IMG/VR virus record: IMGVR_UViG_3300048924_000191 | Location: 64,001-128,000 of that record | Source: a virus | Length of the DNA: 64,000 bases | Strand: one strand, 5' to 3' | Shown here: positions 31,658 to 39,785 of the stretch, piece after piece | Layout of the letters: every line of letters starts with the position of its first letter | Position numbering within the stretch: the stretch's first letter is position 1 | Notes under the pieces: model-generated | Databases searched by the model: none | Told to the model about the DNA's origin: nothing | Seen by the model: only the letters and a program-made list of their open reading frames with translations | Translations under genes and position numbers: made by a program

Positions 31658-32395
31658 TTATTGTTCTTTGGTGCGTTCGAGCGACCAGGCGTAAAACTTC
31701 TGCACGTTGAGGACCAGCGGGAACAGATGCTCCCACATCCGCTTGCCGGCCTCGGTGTTGAGTTCGACCGAAGTCATGAACTGCTCTTGGCCGTTAGCCA
31801 TTTCCGCTGGAGTCAGCAACTTGCCCAGCCTGTGTTCCAGTTCATGCGGCAGACCATCGATCGGCATAAACGTACCGACGAGTTCGAGTTGAACGAGGAT
31901 ATCCGCATCACGCAGGATACCTTGCAGGTAATGGAACTCTTCTTTCTTCCACGGCCATTCCGTAGAGCGGATGAGCGCCATGACCATTTCTTCGTTGATG
32001 GCGATGCGGGACGGACTACGGAACTGAGTCATGAAGACGCAGAACGCTTCCAGGGCGTAATGGATGTTGACGTAGTCTTCATCCTTACCACCGGTGTGGT
32101 TGTAGTCGTGGAACAGACCGGCCACAAACAACGCTACAGCTTCTTCGCGGTCGAAGTTGTCCAGCCCCAGGCTGACGCGCGGAGTCACCGTGTAGAGGCG
32201 TACAGCCGTTACGGCCATGAGTAGCTGGTGGATGTTGTTGTGATACGGCAGGTCCTTGGAAGGGTTGTTCTGCATCACGTAGTCGAGTACTTCGTTAACG
32301 CCGAGATGGTCAGCGAGCACGCGTGCTTCTACGATGATTTTCTCACGGGAGAGGTTTTCCATCGCGAGAGCCAAACGGTTGTTCACATCAATCAT
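31658..32395 (-). CDS. HD-domain phosphohydrolase, resembling cyclic-nucleotide phosphodiesterases
   Basis: 245 residues from Met-Ile-Asp-Val-Asn, with TAAGGAG upstream. Metal ligands are in order: Tyr-His-Asn-x-x-His (51-56), Phe-His-Asp-Tyr-Asn-His-Thr-Gly-Gly (95-103) and Asp in Leu-Arg-Asp-Ala-Asp-Ile (163-165). The YHNxxH and HDxxHxG patterns are those of class I cyclic-nucleotide phosphodiesterases, rather than dNTPases. A phage enzyme of this kind might degrade a host second messenger; the substrate is not readable from sequence. Confidence 0.8.
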   Translation of the reverse strand: MIDVNNRLALAMENLSREKIIVEARVLADHLGVNEVLDYVMQNNPSKDLPYHNNIHQLLMAVTAVRLYTVTPRVSLGLDNFDREEAVALFVAGLFHDYNHTGGKDEDYVNIHYALEAFCVFMTQFRSPSRIAINEEMVMALIRSTEWPWKKEEFHYLQGILRDADILVQLELVGTFMPIDGLPHELEHRLGKLLTPAEMANGQEQFMTSVELNTEAGKRMWEHLFPLVLNVQKFYAWSLERTKEQ

Positions 32396-32405
32396 GGGAA
32401 ACTCC

Positions 32406-32957
32406 TTAATTGCTGATTTGAAGAAACTCACCGAAGCGAGCGCGGTTGGGACATTCGATCACTCGAATTTCGATATCGAGTTCTTTGTGCAATCGAGCGA
32501 CGCAGTCGGGAGACAATCCCTGGAACCCGAAGGTGCCTGGAAGTCGGTCTTCAATGATCTCCCCTCGCACCAAGTTGGAGTGGCGCAGCATTTCGTTGAT
32601 GATGTGGATCAGATAACTTTTACCTGAGTTGATGTGACCGACCACGGCAACGCCGGTGACCCCTTGATAGTTGACCATGGTGATCGGAGGCTGTACCACC
32701 ATATCCGCATCCCCCGTTATTACGACGTCTTTGACAGCGTCCGGCCCGTAGCGAAGAGGAACGGCGAGATAATGTTCGGACAATACGAACTTGTCTTCTT
32801 CTCGGTATCCGAAAGGACCGGCGTGGCGGCTGTAGACGTGCTCACAACTCACCTTGGTAAAACCGTGATCGTGTAGGCGATTGTTGATGCTACCAGCCAG
32901 AGGGCTCAGCGTACGGTTCTGTCGGTTACCGATGACGAGGATGTAGACCTTACTCAT
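32406..32957 (-). CDS. Two-part protein with C-terminal mini P-loop
   Basis: 183 residues. Residues 1-100 form an unrecognised alpha/beta domain. A Walker A motif Gly-His-Ile-Asn-Ser-Gly-Lys-Ser is at 107-114, followed by the same short helix-strand pattern seen in the protein at 9-602. Probable NTP binding without a visible Walker B. Paralogy between the two is an inference from motif context. Confidence 0.75.
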   Translation of the reverse strand: MSKVYILVIGNRQNRTLSPLAGSINNRLHDHGFTKVSCEHVYSRHAGPFGYREEDKFVLSEHYLAVPLRYGPDAVKDVVITGDADMVVQPPITMVNYQGVTGVAVVGHINSGKSYLIHIINEMLRHSNLVRGEIIEDRLPGTFGFQGLSPDCVARLHKELDIEIRVIECPNRARFGEFLQISN

Positions 32958-32967
32958 TACGGTGTCC

Positions 32968-33471
32968 TTAAATCAGGGAAAGGGCTTCTTCACGGGTAGC
33001 TTCGCCATCGGCGATCAAACCCAGGACTGAGGTGATGTCGTCAAGACCGAGGGCGGATACTCGACCCAATCCCTCCAGTCCTGGCAGTTCACCCAAGAGT
33101 GAGATGGCAGCGACTTTCGTCGCGCCAGTGTTGGCAGCCAGCGCGTTGGCCAGGCGATGGATATCACCTTTGGTACCGTCGTCAGCAGGGCGGGACGGTT
33201 GATTACGCAGCTGTCGTACTTCCTGAGTCGCTGTAGCCATCTCGACCAACAAGCGCATCTCTTCCTCGGTGCCTTCGAAGACCGACTGATCGACACAACC
33301 CATCACGACAGTGCGAGTTTCCACGCGAGTGGGTTCGATACTGACGATGTGACCGCCGAACGCGAGTTCGCAATTGGTGAGGATGTCGAGCGCCTTGGAA
33401 GGTTTGACTGTACGAGAGGACGGATAAACACCGCCCTCAGGTTTGGTACGACAATCGGAGAATGTGATCAC
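32968..33471 (-). CDS. Hypothetical protein
   Basis: 167 residues. N-terminal Val-Thr-rich segment, then two short helical repeats rich in Ala, Gly and Leu (Leu-Gly-Glu-Leu-Pro-Gly-Leu ... Leu-Gly-Leu). No motif recognised. Confidence 0.8.
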   Translation of the reverse strand: MITFSDCRTKPEGGVYPSSRTVKPSKALDILTNCELAFGGHIVSIEPTRVETRTVVMGCVDQSVFEGTEEEMRLLVEMATATQEVRQLRNQPSRPADDGTKGDIHRLANALAANTGATKVAAISLLGELPGLEGLGRVSALGLDDITSVLGLIADGEATREEALSLI

Positions 33472-33481
33472 GTTGGTTTCC

Positions 33482-34327
33482 TTACTTACGGTTGCCTTTA
33501 TAACCGCCGCGCTTCATGTGCGGGATGCGGTCTTTGCGTTCTGGTACAGAGGACTTCGTACCGAGGTGAGGATCGCTCCAATGCTTGAGCGGCAGGATTG
33601 GCGAAATCGAATCGATATCACCTAGCTTGGAGAACACGTCACCGCCGATGGTCGGGTAACTGATCGGCTGGTCGCCCTCCCAGACAGGATCTACGAAGTC
33701 ACCGCTGTGGAGGGCGTAGTAGTGCTTCGTAGATCCCAAGGCTCCAGAAACGCTATTACGTGCCCACCACTCGCCCTGGTTGAACTCGTATTTCTGAGCC
33801 AATCTCCGAACCGGGGTCGGACTGCCATCCCAGCATTTGACCGACAGTACATCCTGCGTAACCGATGTGTTCTGGAGTTGGTGTTCGCGCGGAGACCACG
33901 TCCCCAGCGATCCCATCAGGTCGTCGGCTAACGACTTGAAGACGATCTGCTTAGCAGGTGGGATACCGTAGGTGTTCTTGATGGCACGACTCAACCAGCT
34001 TTCTTTGGCTTGACCGTAGGCGAGTGCCTCGATGTAGTGCTTCTCCAACTCCCACTTACCGAGGATGCTGTCGATCTTCTTCTTGTCTAGGAATTGGCCT
34101 TCGAAATCCCATTCGGTGAAGATGATGTTCTTCGGATCGATCTTGCCGGACAGGATGCCTTCACGGATGAATCGACCTTTTAGATCAGACTTCGGCAAGT
34201 CCCAACCTGGGATGGGAGAGTGGATCATAGCCAACTCGCCTTGTTTGAAACCTCCAGTTAGAACATCGAACAGAGGACCGGTACCCGAGAATCTGCCAAA
34301 CAACTTATCGCGCAATTCTTGATTCAT
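33482..34327 (-). CDS. Hypothetical protein
   Basis: 281 residues. Early segment Gly-Gly-Phe-Lys-Gln-Gly-Glu-Leu-Ala-Met-Ile resembles the entry to a RecA-like ATPase (as in DnaB/Sms-type proteins), but the following loop (Ser-Pro-Ile-Pro-Gly-Trp) lacks the Gly-Lys-Ser/Thr of Walker A. Basic Gly/Arg/Lys-rich C-terminus. Could be an inactivated RecA-fold protein; low certainty. Confidence 0.75.
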   Translation of the reverse strand: MNQELRDKLFGRFSGTGPLFDVLTGGFKQGELAMIHSPIPGWDLPKSDLKGRFIREGILSGKIDPKNIIFTEWDFEGQFLDKKKIDSILGKWELEKHYIEALAYGQAKESWLSRAIKNTYGIPPAKQIVFKSLADDLMGSLGTWSPREHQLQNTSVTQDVLSVKCWDGSPTPVRRLAQKYEFNQGEWWARNSVSGALGSTKHYYALHSGDFVDPVWEGDQPISYPTIGGDVFSKLGDIDSISPILPLKHWSDPHLGTKSSVPERKDRIPHMKRGGYKGNRK

Positions 34328-34349
34328 TTAACTCTCCTTAATGGCATAA

Positions 34350-34375
34350 ACCACCTACCGGTTAGGGTAGGTGGT
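34350..34375 (-). terminator. Hairpin terminator
   Basis: Perfect 10-bp stem (ACCACCTACC / GGTAGGTGGT) with a 6-base loop after the stop codon of the gene at 34382. Confidence 0.65.
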
Positions 34376-34381
34376 CATCTA

Positions 34382-34645
34382 TCAATACTTACCTTTACCG
34401 CGCTTACGCGGCACACCACTACCACGCAAATCTGCACGGTGCGGATGAGGCGCTGTGTTCTTACGAGCTTCTGCCGTGAGTTCAACGACAACGTTCTTGA
34501 TGGCACTCTGGATACCGTTGTAGATGTCCCGGCAGCCGTTCTTTGCAATCACCACTGCCTGCACCGCGACCTGTTGTGCTTTGTGCTCACAGATCGAATA
34601 GAGGAGTTCATCAGCTTCGGACGATGCGTTCGCTTTATCGTTCAT
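34382..34645 (-). CDS. Hypothetical protein
   Basis: About 87 residues; helical N-terminal 65, then a basic Gly/Arg/Lys tail that could bind nucleic acid. The chosen ATG forms a TGATG overlap with the preceding stop; an ATG 12 bases upstream is possible. Confidence 0.75.
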   Translation of the reverse strand: MNDKANASSEADELLYSICEHKAQQVAVQAVVIAKNGCRDIYNGIQSAIKNVVVELTAEARKNTAPHPHRADLRGSGVPRKRGKGKY

Positions 34646-34974
34646 CACTTCATCCATTTCTTGGGTTTTATGGAACCCTTCTTTTTACGGGAGGGTTTTC
34701 CATGACGATCAACATCGTTGCGCGTGGGATGAAGTCCCTCACTACGACGATCGTGCTCCAGAGGGAAGTTCCACCAAGAAGCACCGCGACTGCGCAGAGT
34801 CGAATTGCGTTTGGCGACTTCCACCGCCTCCTTCGGAGACAGTTGTTTCACCGACTGCTCTTCCTCCAACAATCGAGCGGCTCCCAGGATCTCGGTCACC
34901 TCATCAGGCGTCAGTTTGGTTTCGATGGTCGCGCTGGCGCTGATATACGACTTTGAATCAATCGAGTTCGACAT
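34645..34974 (-). CDS. Hypothetical protein
   Basis: 109 residues from Met-Ser-Asn-Ser-Ile-Asp, with a GGAGAAGGTG ribosome site. A helical acidic N-terminal half and a very basic C-terminal tail (Arg-Lys-Lys-Lys ... Lys-Pro-Lys-Lys). Overlaps both neighbours. No family recognised. Confidence 0.75.
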   Translation of the reverse strand: MSNSIDSKSYISASATIETKLTPDEVTEILGAARLLEEEQSVKQLSPKEAVEVAKRNSTLRSRGASWWNFPLEHDRRSEGLHPTRNDVDRHGKPSRKKKGSIKPKKWMK

Positions 34975-35605
34975 CACCTTCTCCCGGAGTGGTGGCCTTC
35001 TCCAAATCACGCCAGTCCTGAAGGATTCGGCGGTAGTGGTAGGTGATGGTCGCATGACCAAACCCAGGTTTGGCGACTTTCAAGATCAGGCCATTACCTT
35101 CCTGGTTCTTGAGGTTGTGTTCGAGGACAATCCACTCGCACTGGTCGAGTTGATTCGCCACCTCCATCGCAAACAGGCCGATCGGAGGATGAGTATCCGT
35201 CACCATGTTCATGGCCGCTAAGGTGATCTCAGCAGCCTTGTACGCCCACGGTGTCTGCGCAGGGATCTCGATGTCCTGGTCGATGAACGCCATCGTGTAG
35301 AACGGCTCTGGAGCCGTATCCTCGAGTTCGGCATAGCCGCGCTTCACGATCATCTCACGAATGCGTGAGCACATGATGAACGTCGCACGGTCTTGATGTT
35401 CAGGGTCCATGACCGGTTCAGGGAGGAGTGCCTCCATGACGATCTTGTTACCTGGACAGACGTGTTGCGGGAACGCATCAGCGATCAACGAGAACGGTTC
35501 CCCAACCGACCACATCAGGTCGTAGTGTTCAGCCCACCAAGCCGTCAGGTCTTGATCGAACTTCTTGTTGTCTTTGAACTGACTCAAGTTAACGACGTTA
35601 TCCAC
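34958..35605 (-). CDS. Hypothetical protein
   Basis: About 215 residues with a GTG start that overlaps the preceding stop codon (GTGGATAA) and has GAGGTGG upstream. An ATG at 35653 would extend it by 16 residues but has no ribosome site. Mixed alpha/beta, Met- and Trp-rich; no motif recognised. Confidence 0.75.
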   Translation of the reverse strand: MDNVVNLSQFKDNKKFDQDLTAWWAEHYDLMWSVGEPFSLIADAFPQHVCPGNKIVMEALLPEPVMDPEHQDRATFIMCSRIREMIVKRGYAELEDTAPEPFYTMAFIDQDIEIPAQTPWAYKAAEITLAAMNMVTDTHPPIGLFAMEVANQLDQCEWIVLEHNLKNQEGNGLILKVAKPGFGHATITYHYRRILQDWRDLEKATTPGEGDVELD

Positions 35606-35966
35606 AAACCACCTCAGCTTCTTTGCGTTTCTTCTTCCGCTCTTTACGGGCATTGATAAACGAACCGTCTACCTTTGCCTTCCAAGCACTCTTGTACGAC
35701 GTATGACCCAGCGCGTGCGCCAGGATTTCCAACGCACCCCCGTACGTCAAGTTACCTTCGGACAATTCCATCACTGTCCTTGCCAGGCCTTTGAAACGGT
35801 TGTGGGTCACGAAGTCCACCGTGGTCAGCCGATGAAGGAGACCGACGACGTCTGTGTGTTTACCGCTTTCCTCGTAAGGAACCCTATCCCGCAGTCTTTC
35901 TCCGACCGCGTTCATTACCCCACGAGAATAGGCTCGAAAACCATTCTTCAACGATTCGGATTCCAT
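35598..35966 (-). CDS. Hypothetical protein
   Basis: 122 residues, helical, with a strongly basic C-terminal segment (Arg-Lys-Glu-Arg-Lys-Lys-Lys-Arg-Lys). Possible nucleic-acid binder. Coupled to the next gene through the overlap at 35598-35605. Confidence 0.75.
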   Translation of the reverse strand: MESESLKNGFRAYSRGVMNAVGERLRDRVPYEESGKHTDVVGLLHRLTTVDFVTHNRFKGLARTVMELSEGNLTYGGALEILAHALGHTSYKSAWKAKVDGSFINARKERKKKRKEAEVVCG

Positions 35967-35979
35967 AAGTCCCCCATGA

Positions 35980-36120
35980 CTACTTGGTCGAATTAACGAC
36001 CTTACTTCCGTTGGATTGGTTTGCGTTTTGTTGTTTCTCCGCGATCTTCGGCAGCATACAAAGTACCAGCGCGAAGATCGCCAACATTACAATCTGTGGT
36101 CCAATTCCGTTGAACTTCAT
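35980..36120 (-). CDS. 46-residue membrane peptide
   Basis: Read directly from sequence. One TM segment (about 9-25) then a hydrophilic Lys/Gln/Asn/Ser-rich tail. Only a weak GGGTGAT ribosome site. Lies 3 bases after the upstream gene's stop, closing an otherwise empty gap. Confidence 0.55.
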   Translation of the reverse strand: MKFNGIGPQIVMLAIFALVLCMLPKIAEKQQNANQSNGSKVVNSTK

Positions 36121-36123
36121 AGA

Positions 36124-36639
36124 TCACCCGAACGAAATGTGAGGGGCGTGGACTTTGACGGCGGATACCAGATGTCGGGTCAGCTCGCACGGGATCGGGT
36201 CGTGGCTGATGCGGTAGTGCTGAGGTAGCAACGATACCCGGCGACTCAGCACGCCGATGTCCAGGCCGTTGGCAACGACCAGGTACATCTCAGCTGGTTT
36301 ACCGTCATGCAGCTCGGCACGACCGATGTTCAGCACTTCGAGCGAAGGCTTGACCGCTGGTTGTTTGAATTCGAACTTGAAGTTCAGCATTGCTGGCTCA
36401 CCCACTGCCTTGGCAAAGAACTTCTCATCGAACTTGCTGTCAGCGTTCGTCATGGTTGGACGATAGACGAACGTTTCAGCCAGCACGTAAGCAAGGCCCG
36501 GCGCGTGACGCACTACCATGAAAGGAGCGGTACTCGAACTCAGGAAATCCTGCTCCGACTCTTGTTGCAAGAAACGCAACATGTACGCGCCATTGACCAT
36601 CGTGGCTATGGCGAGAACGTAATTCTTCTTTTGTTCCAT
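36124..36639 (-). CDS. Hypothetical protein
   Basis: 171 residues, strand-rich with alternating hydrophobics; no TM segment. First gene behind the promoter-like motif at 36668-36680. No motif recognised. Confidence 0.85.
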   Translation of the reverse strand: MEQKKNYVLAIATMVNGAYMLRFLQQESEQDFLSSSTAPFMVVRHAPGLAYVLAETFVYRPTMTNADSKFDEKFFAKAVGEPAMLNFKFEFKQPAVKPSLEVLNIGRAELHDGKPAEMYLVVANGLDIGVLSRRVSLLPQHYRISHDPIPCELTRHLVSAVKVHAPHISFG

Positions 36640-36667
36640 TGGATGAATTCCTAGTGGTGATTCATTC

Positions 36668-36690
36668 GGATAATGTATCGTCTAAAAAAG
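36668..36690 (-). promoter_or_regulatory. Promoter-like motif GACGATACATTATCC
   Basis: The minus strand reads GTAACTTTTTTAGACGATACATTATCC, following the terminator at 36745-36776 and about 30 bases before the start at 36639. Confidence 0.6.
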
Positions 36691-36730
36691 TTACGACATT
36701 CATACAAACAGTTGTTTCAGTAACTTTAAA

Positions 36731-36776
36731 CAAAAAAAAGAAGCGCTATCCAGCAGGCACATGCCTGCTGGATAGC
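36731..36776 (-). terminator. Intrinsic terminator
   Basis: Perfect 14-bp stem (GCTATCCAGCAGGC and its complement, 36745-36776) with loop ACAT, followed by a run of T on the minus strand. Confidence 0.88.
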
Positions 36777-36784
36777 TATGTTCT

Positions 36785-37258
36785 TTACTCAGGTTGCAAG
36801 GCATCGAGGCCATCGTTGATTGCGCCTCTGAGGTTCATCCACAGGGCGGTAGCCTTCGCGTTATCACGCACAGCGACGTCGAGCAGTTTGGCGAACGTTA
36901 CACCTGGGAGACCCGCCAGGAGCACACGGCGCAATTGCTCGTTGAACTCATCGTCGTTGTACAACTCAGTGCCCGACCACTTGGTGGACACGCCCAGCAC
37001 GTTGCCAGACTGATCGATCGCCATCCAGCCGATCATGGTCGGCAAGATAATGCCGGTCAGGTCGGCGCCGCGTTTGAACTGCTGGCTGTAGGTGAATGCC
37101 ATTTTGGCACCGATCTTGCTTTGGTCCAATGCGCAGAGTGCGCGTGCAAGAGCGCCAGACTTCTGTACGCTGGCGCATACGGTGCTCAGGTATTCCAGGC
37201 CTTTCACTGGGTTTACCGTTGCGATGGCCAGGTTCTTTTCCTTGACGCTGCTTGACAT
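36785..37258 (-). CDS. Hypothetical protein
   Basis: 157 residues from Met-Ser-Ser-Ser-Val, with TAGGAGA upstream; the longer reading is antisense-like in composition. Mixed alpha/beta, Ala/Leu-rich; a central Gly-Ile-Ile-Leu-Pro-Thr-Met-Ile-Gly-Trp strand. No motif recognised. Last gene before a strong terminator. Confidence 0.8.
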   Translation of the reverse strand: MSSSVKEKNLAIATVNPVKGLEYLSTVCASVQKSGALARALCALDQSKIGAKMAFTYSQQFKRGADLTGIILPTMIGWMAIDQSGNVLGVSTKWSGTELYNDDEFNEQLRRVLLAGLPGVTFAKLLDVAVRDNAKATALWMNLRGAINDGLDALQPE

Positions 37259-37271
37259 GTTGAATCTCCTA

Positions 37272-37601
37272 TCAGTGTTGTGGCGGTTTGCCGATGTAAC
37301 GCTCGCAGTGCGCGAGCTGGTTTGCCGACGATGCATCGGCTGATACTGTGCTAACGAATGATTCATTTACAGCCTCCTGGACCATCGGGTACATTGCTTT
37401 GTAACCGGGGTCTTCCATGCGCTTGGGGTCACTGACACGCCCCAAGAAATGCTCAAGGGGGACTCCAGCGTCACGACTCATTACCGCAGCCTTCGCAATA
37501 AGTGCGATGCCTTGGCAGTCAGAGCGAGTGACGAGGAATTGATCAGCAGCGTTTACAGCAAAGGTGGATACGGCCAACATAAGGGCAATTGCGGTTTTCA
37601 T
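37272..37601 (-). CDS. Small secreted (periplasmic) protein
   Basis: 109 residues from Met-Lys-Thr-Ala-Ile-Ala-Leu. Classical signal peptide with likely cleavage after Val-Asn-Ala (residue 18). The mature part has two Cys (Asp-Cys-Gln-Gly and His-Cys-Glu-Arg) that could pair. Exported phage proteins of this type sometimes block superinfection; nothing here proves that. Confidence 0.8.
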   Translation of the reverse strand: MKTAIALMLAVSTFAVNAADQFLVTRSDCQGIALIAKAAVMSRDAGVPLEHFLGRVSDPKRMEDPGYKAMYPMVQEAVNESFVSTVSADASSANQLAHCERYIGKPPQH

Positions 37602-37625
37602 GGGTGGTCCTTGCAGATGAAAAGA

Positions 37626-37650
37626 GATGAGCCAGGACACCTGGCTCATC
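37626..37650 (-). terminator. Hairpin (terminator or intercistronic)
   Basis: Perfect 11-bp stem (GATGAGCCAGG and its complement) with loop ACA between two genes; no T-run, so it may stabilise mRNA ends instead. Confidence 0.5.
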
Positions 37651-37657
37651 TGGCACG

Positions 37658-37966
37658 TCAGCCTACGATCTCGGCGATCAGGCTGCGCATGTCCCGGCTC
37701 AGAGCTTCGAGCAGTTCGGGTCGGGTGATGCTGGTGTCGAATCGTTCGAGCAGTTGTTCGTAACCTGCTTTGGACTTCTTCTTCACTTCAGCACTGGCCT
37801 TATCGAACACAGCCTTCAGCTCTTTGACGTCGTCTTTCACCAGGTCAACAGCGGCCTGATAGTTCGACAGCGCTTTTCGTTTCTGCTGCCAGTCGCGGAA
37901 TCGCCAGCCTGCGTAGAACCCTACGCCTGCGGCTACCACAACCCCCGTTACTTGTGCGGCTTGCAT
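37658..37966 (-). CDS. One-TM coiled-coil protein, paralogue of the 9976-10975 family
   Basis: 102 residues from Met-Gln-Ala-Ala-Gln, with GAGG upstream. A TM segment (about 5-22) followed by Arg/Lys (Trp-Arg-Phe-Arg-Asp-Trp) and a coiled-coil-like C-terminal region, the same layout as the three tandem genes near 10 kb. First gene after a promoter-like motif, as in that cluster. Confidence 0.8.
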   Translation of the reverse strand: MQAAQVTGVVVAAGVGFYAGWRFRDWQQKRKALSNYQAAVDLVKDDVKELKAVFDKASAEVKKKSKAGYEQLLERFDTSITRPELLEALSRDMRSLIAEIVG

Positions 37967-38000
37967 AGGCAATACCTCGTTGGTGGTTGATGTTGCATGA

Positions 38001-38026
38001 CGACTATGTATCATCATAAAAAAGTT
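38001..38026 (-). promoter_or_regulatory. Promoter-like motif TATGATGATACATAGTCG
   Basis: The minus strand reads AACTTTTTTATGATGATACATAGTCG, nearly identical to the copies at 11026 and 59028. It lies about 35 bases upstream of the start at 37966. Confidence 0.65.
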
Positions 38027-38041
38027 AAATAGCATAAAACA

Positions 38042-38075
38042 CCACCACTACCTGGGATGTCCCAGGTAGTGGTGG
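38042..38075 (-). terminator. Hairpin terminator
   Basis: Perfect 15-bp stem (CCACCACTACCTGGG and its complement) with loop ATGT directly after the gene at 38084. Confidence 0.85.
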
Positions 38076-38083
38076 GTAGTACG

Positions 38084-38824
38084 TCAGAAGTTCTCGGTGG
38101 AGTAGTGCGGCTGGCCTTGTTTGATGATGGTCTTGCCGAGGCGGATGAACGCATCGGTAGGCATCAACACCGGCTTATCTGCATACATCTTGCGCACGAC
38201 AGTACGCACGATCTCCAGCGAAAGCACGGAGTCAGGAGTGAAATGTTTGTGCAAGCTTTCGAAGGAGACTTCCCAACTGCCTTTCTTGTCCTTCGTAGGG
38301 CCGGCCGTCAAGCCGTGGTAGACCTGGAGGAACATGGCTTGCGCTGGATCGATCGACGGGCACCAAGCCTCATGGAAGAAGCTGACACCGAATCCTTCAC
38401 GCTGGATGATTTCGCGCAGACTGTCGTCGTAGTTCTGGATGTTGATGTGCTGTTGGTCATCCACTTCGAGGTACTCACGAGCGATGAACAACGCGCAGGT
38501 CAGGTAATCGAGTACCAGGAAGCGATTCATCAAATCGTGGAGTTTGAGCTCTACCATTTCGGTACCGTCGCTGGAGACAGTTGAGCTGGTCACATTGCCG
38601 ATCGAGCCTTCGTGACGCTGTTCGATCCGTTCGGCGGTTTCTTGCACGCGTTTGAGGAAGTCCGGGGTTGGTTCGACGGACCACTCGTCGTCGCGACAGA
38701 TGCGGCGTTGAGTGACGATGGTCTTACCGTTCTCCAGGTGGAGGTGTACACGCTTGAGTTTGACTTCAGGTAGGACAAAGGCTTCTTCCATACCTTTGAG
38801 TGTTTCAGTGAGAGCTTTAGACAT
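38084..38824 (-). CDS. Hypothetical protein
   Basis: 246 residues, mixed alpha/beta, no recognised motif. Shares one base with the stop of the DHH phosphoesterase gene, so it is probably co-translated with it. Confidence 0.85.
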   Translation of the reverse strand: MSKALTETLKGMEEAFVLPEVKLKRVHLHLENGKTIVTQRRICRDDEWSVEPTPDFLKRVQETAERIEQRHEGSIGNVTSSTVSSDGTEMVELKLHDLMNRFLVLDYLTCALFIAREYLEVDDQQHINIQNYDDSLREIIQREGFGVSFFHEAWCPSIDPAQAMFLQVYHGLTAGPTKDKKGSWEVSFESLHKHFTPDSVLSLEIVRTVVRKMYADKPVLMPTDAFIRLGKTIIKQGQPHYSTENF

Positions 38825-39774
38825 TATTGACCTTCCTTAGGGACGGATGGATTGACGGTGAGGAGCTTGCTGATGAAAGCTGGATTACCGAGCAGTTGTG
38901 CGATGGTCGACTTGTCCTTGGAGAACGAACAACCGGCAGCTTTCGGGTTACCGGCGCCGTTGAACATGGCGGCGAATTCAGCTGCGTTAAGACCCCGGTT
39001 ACCGTTCGTACGGAAACTGCCTTTACGGTAGCCGGCGTAGTCCTCGTACATGACGACGAGACAGTAGCGATCAGTCAGACGATCTGCCACCTTGTTAGCA
39101 ATGTAACGTGGGGCGTTTACCACTGGGATCAGCAGACCTGGATAGAAGAAGTCCAGGTCGAGGTATTCGACCATCTTGAGGTGCCAGTCAACCATCTGGT
39201 TATCTTTCTTGACCAGCAGCTGACCGCCCTTCACTGCGCTATCCCAGTTCTCGTGGATCGCATCGACCGAGGAGAACGACAGACCCAGCATGCCGAGATA
39301 GGCCATGATCGGTTCAGTGGTCTCATGTTCGAACTTCCACAGGTCATGGTCCTGAGCTGCCTGAACGATAGGCGGCATCTCGTGGTTAGCCCACAGTTGA
39401 TGCCATGCGATACCTGCACCAGAACGACTGTGGTCGAACACAACGTTGGTCGGACAGCAATCTTCGCTGAAGTCGATACCGATGAAGTTCTTCTCAGCCG
39501 ACTCGTGGTGGTCGAACACGCACAGCTGTTTCGCCACCGATGCGATTTTGAGCATGTAGTCAACCGGCCAGCTGAAGTCGGTGATGATCACGATCCGGTC
39601 ATGGAACAGTTCTACATCAGGCAAGTAGTCGCGATAGTCCCAGTACAGCACTTCGTACGAGTACCCACACTCGATTGCCCAACGGTGTACGACCCAGGCT
39701 GACACGAGCCCGTCAAAACAATCCTTGTGGCTGATGTTCAGCACTGAGCCAAGGGGTGCAGTTGCATTGCTCAT
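38824..39774 (-). CDS. DHH-family phosphoesterase
   Basis: 316 residues. Motifs in order: His16-Lys-Asp18-x-x-Asp21 (HKDCFDG), Asp66 in Ile-Thr-Asp-Phe-Ser, Asp88-His-His (DHH), and a C-terminal Gly-Asn-Pro-Lys-Ala-Ala-Gly segment typical of DHHA1. The family hydrolyses phosphodiesters in short oligonucleotides, cyclic dinucleotides, pAp or polyphosphate using Mn. Single-domain organisation and size suggest a nanoRNase/oligonucleotide type. A role in nucleotide recycling or in removing signalling nucleotides is plausible but unproven. Confidence 0.85.
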   Translation of the reverse strand: MSNATAPLGSVLNISHKDCFDGLVSAWVVHRWAIECGYSYEVLYWDYRDYLPDVELFHDRIVIITDFSWPVDYMLKIASVAKQLCVFDHHESAEKNFIGIDFSEDCCPTNVVFDHSRSGAGIAWHQLWANHEMPPIVQAAQDHDLWKFEHETTEPIMAYLGMLGLSFSSVDAIHENWDSAVKGGQLLVKKDNQMVDWHLKMVEYLDLDFFYPGLLIPVVNAPRYIANKVADRLTDRYCLVVMYEDYAGYRKGSFRTNGNRGLNAAEFAAMFNGAGNPKAAGCSFSKDKSTIAQLLGNPAFISKLLTVNPSVPKEGQ

Positions 39775-39785
39775 TGACGCTCTTC

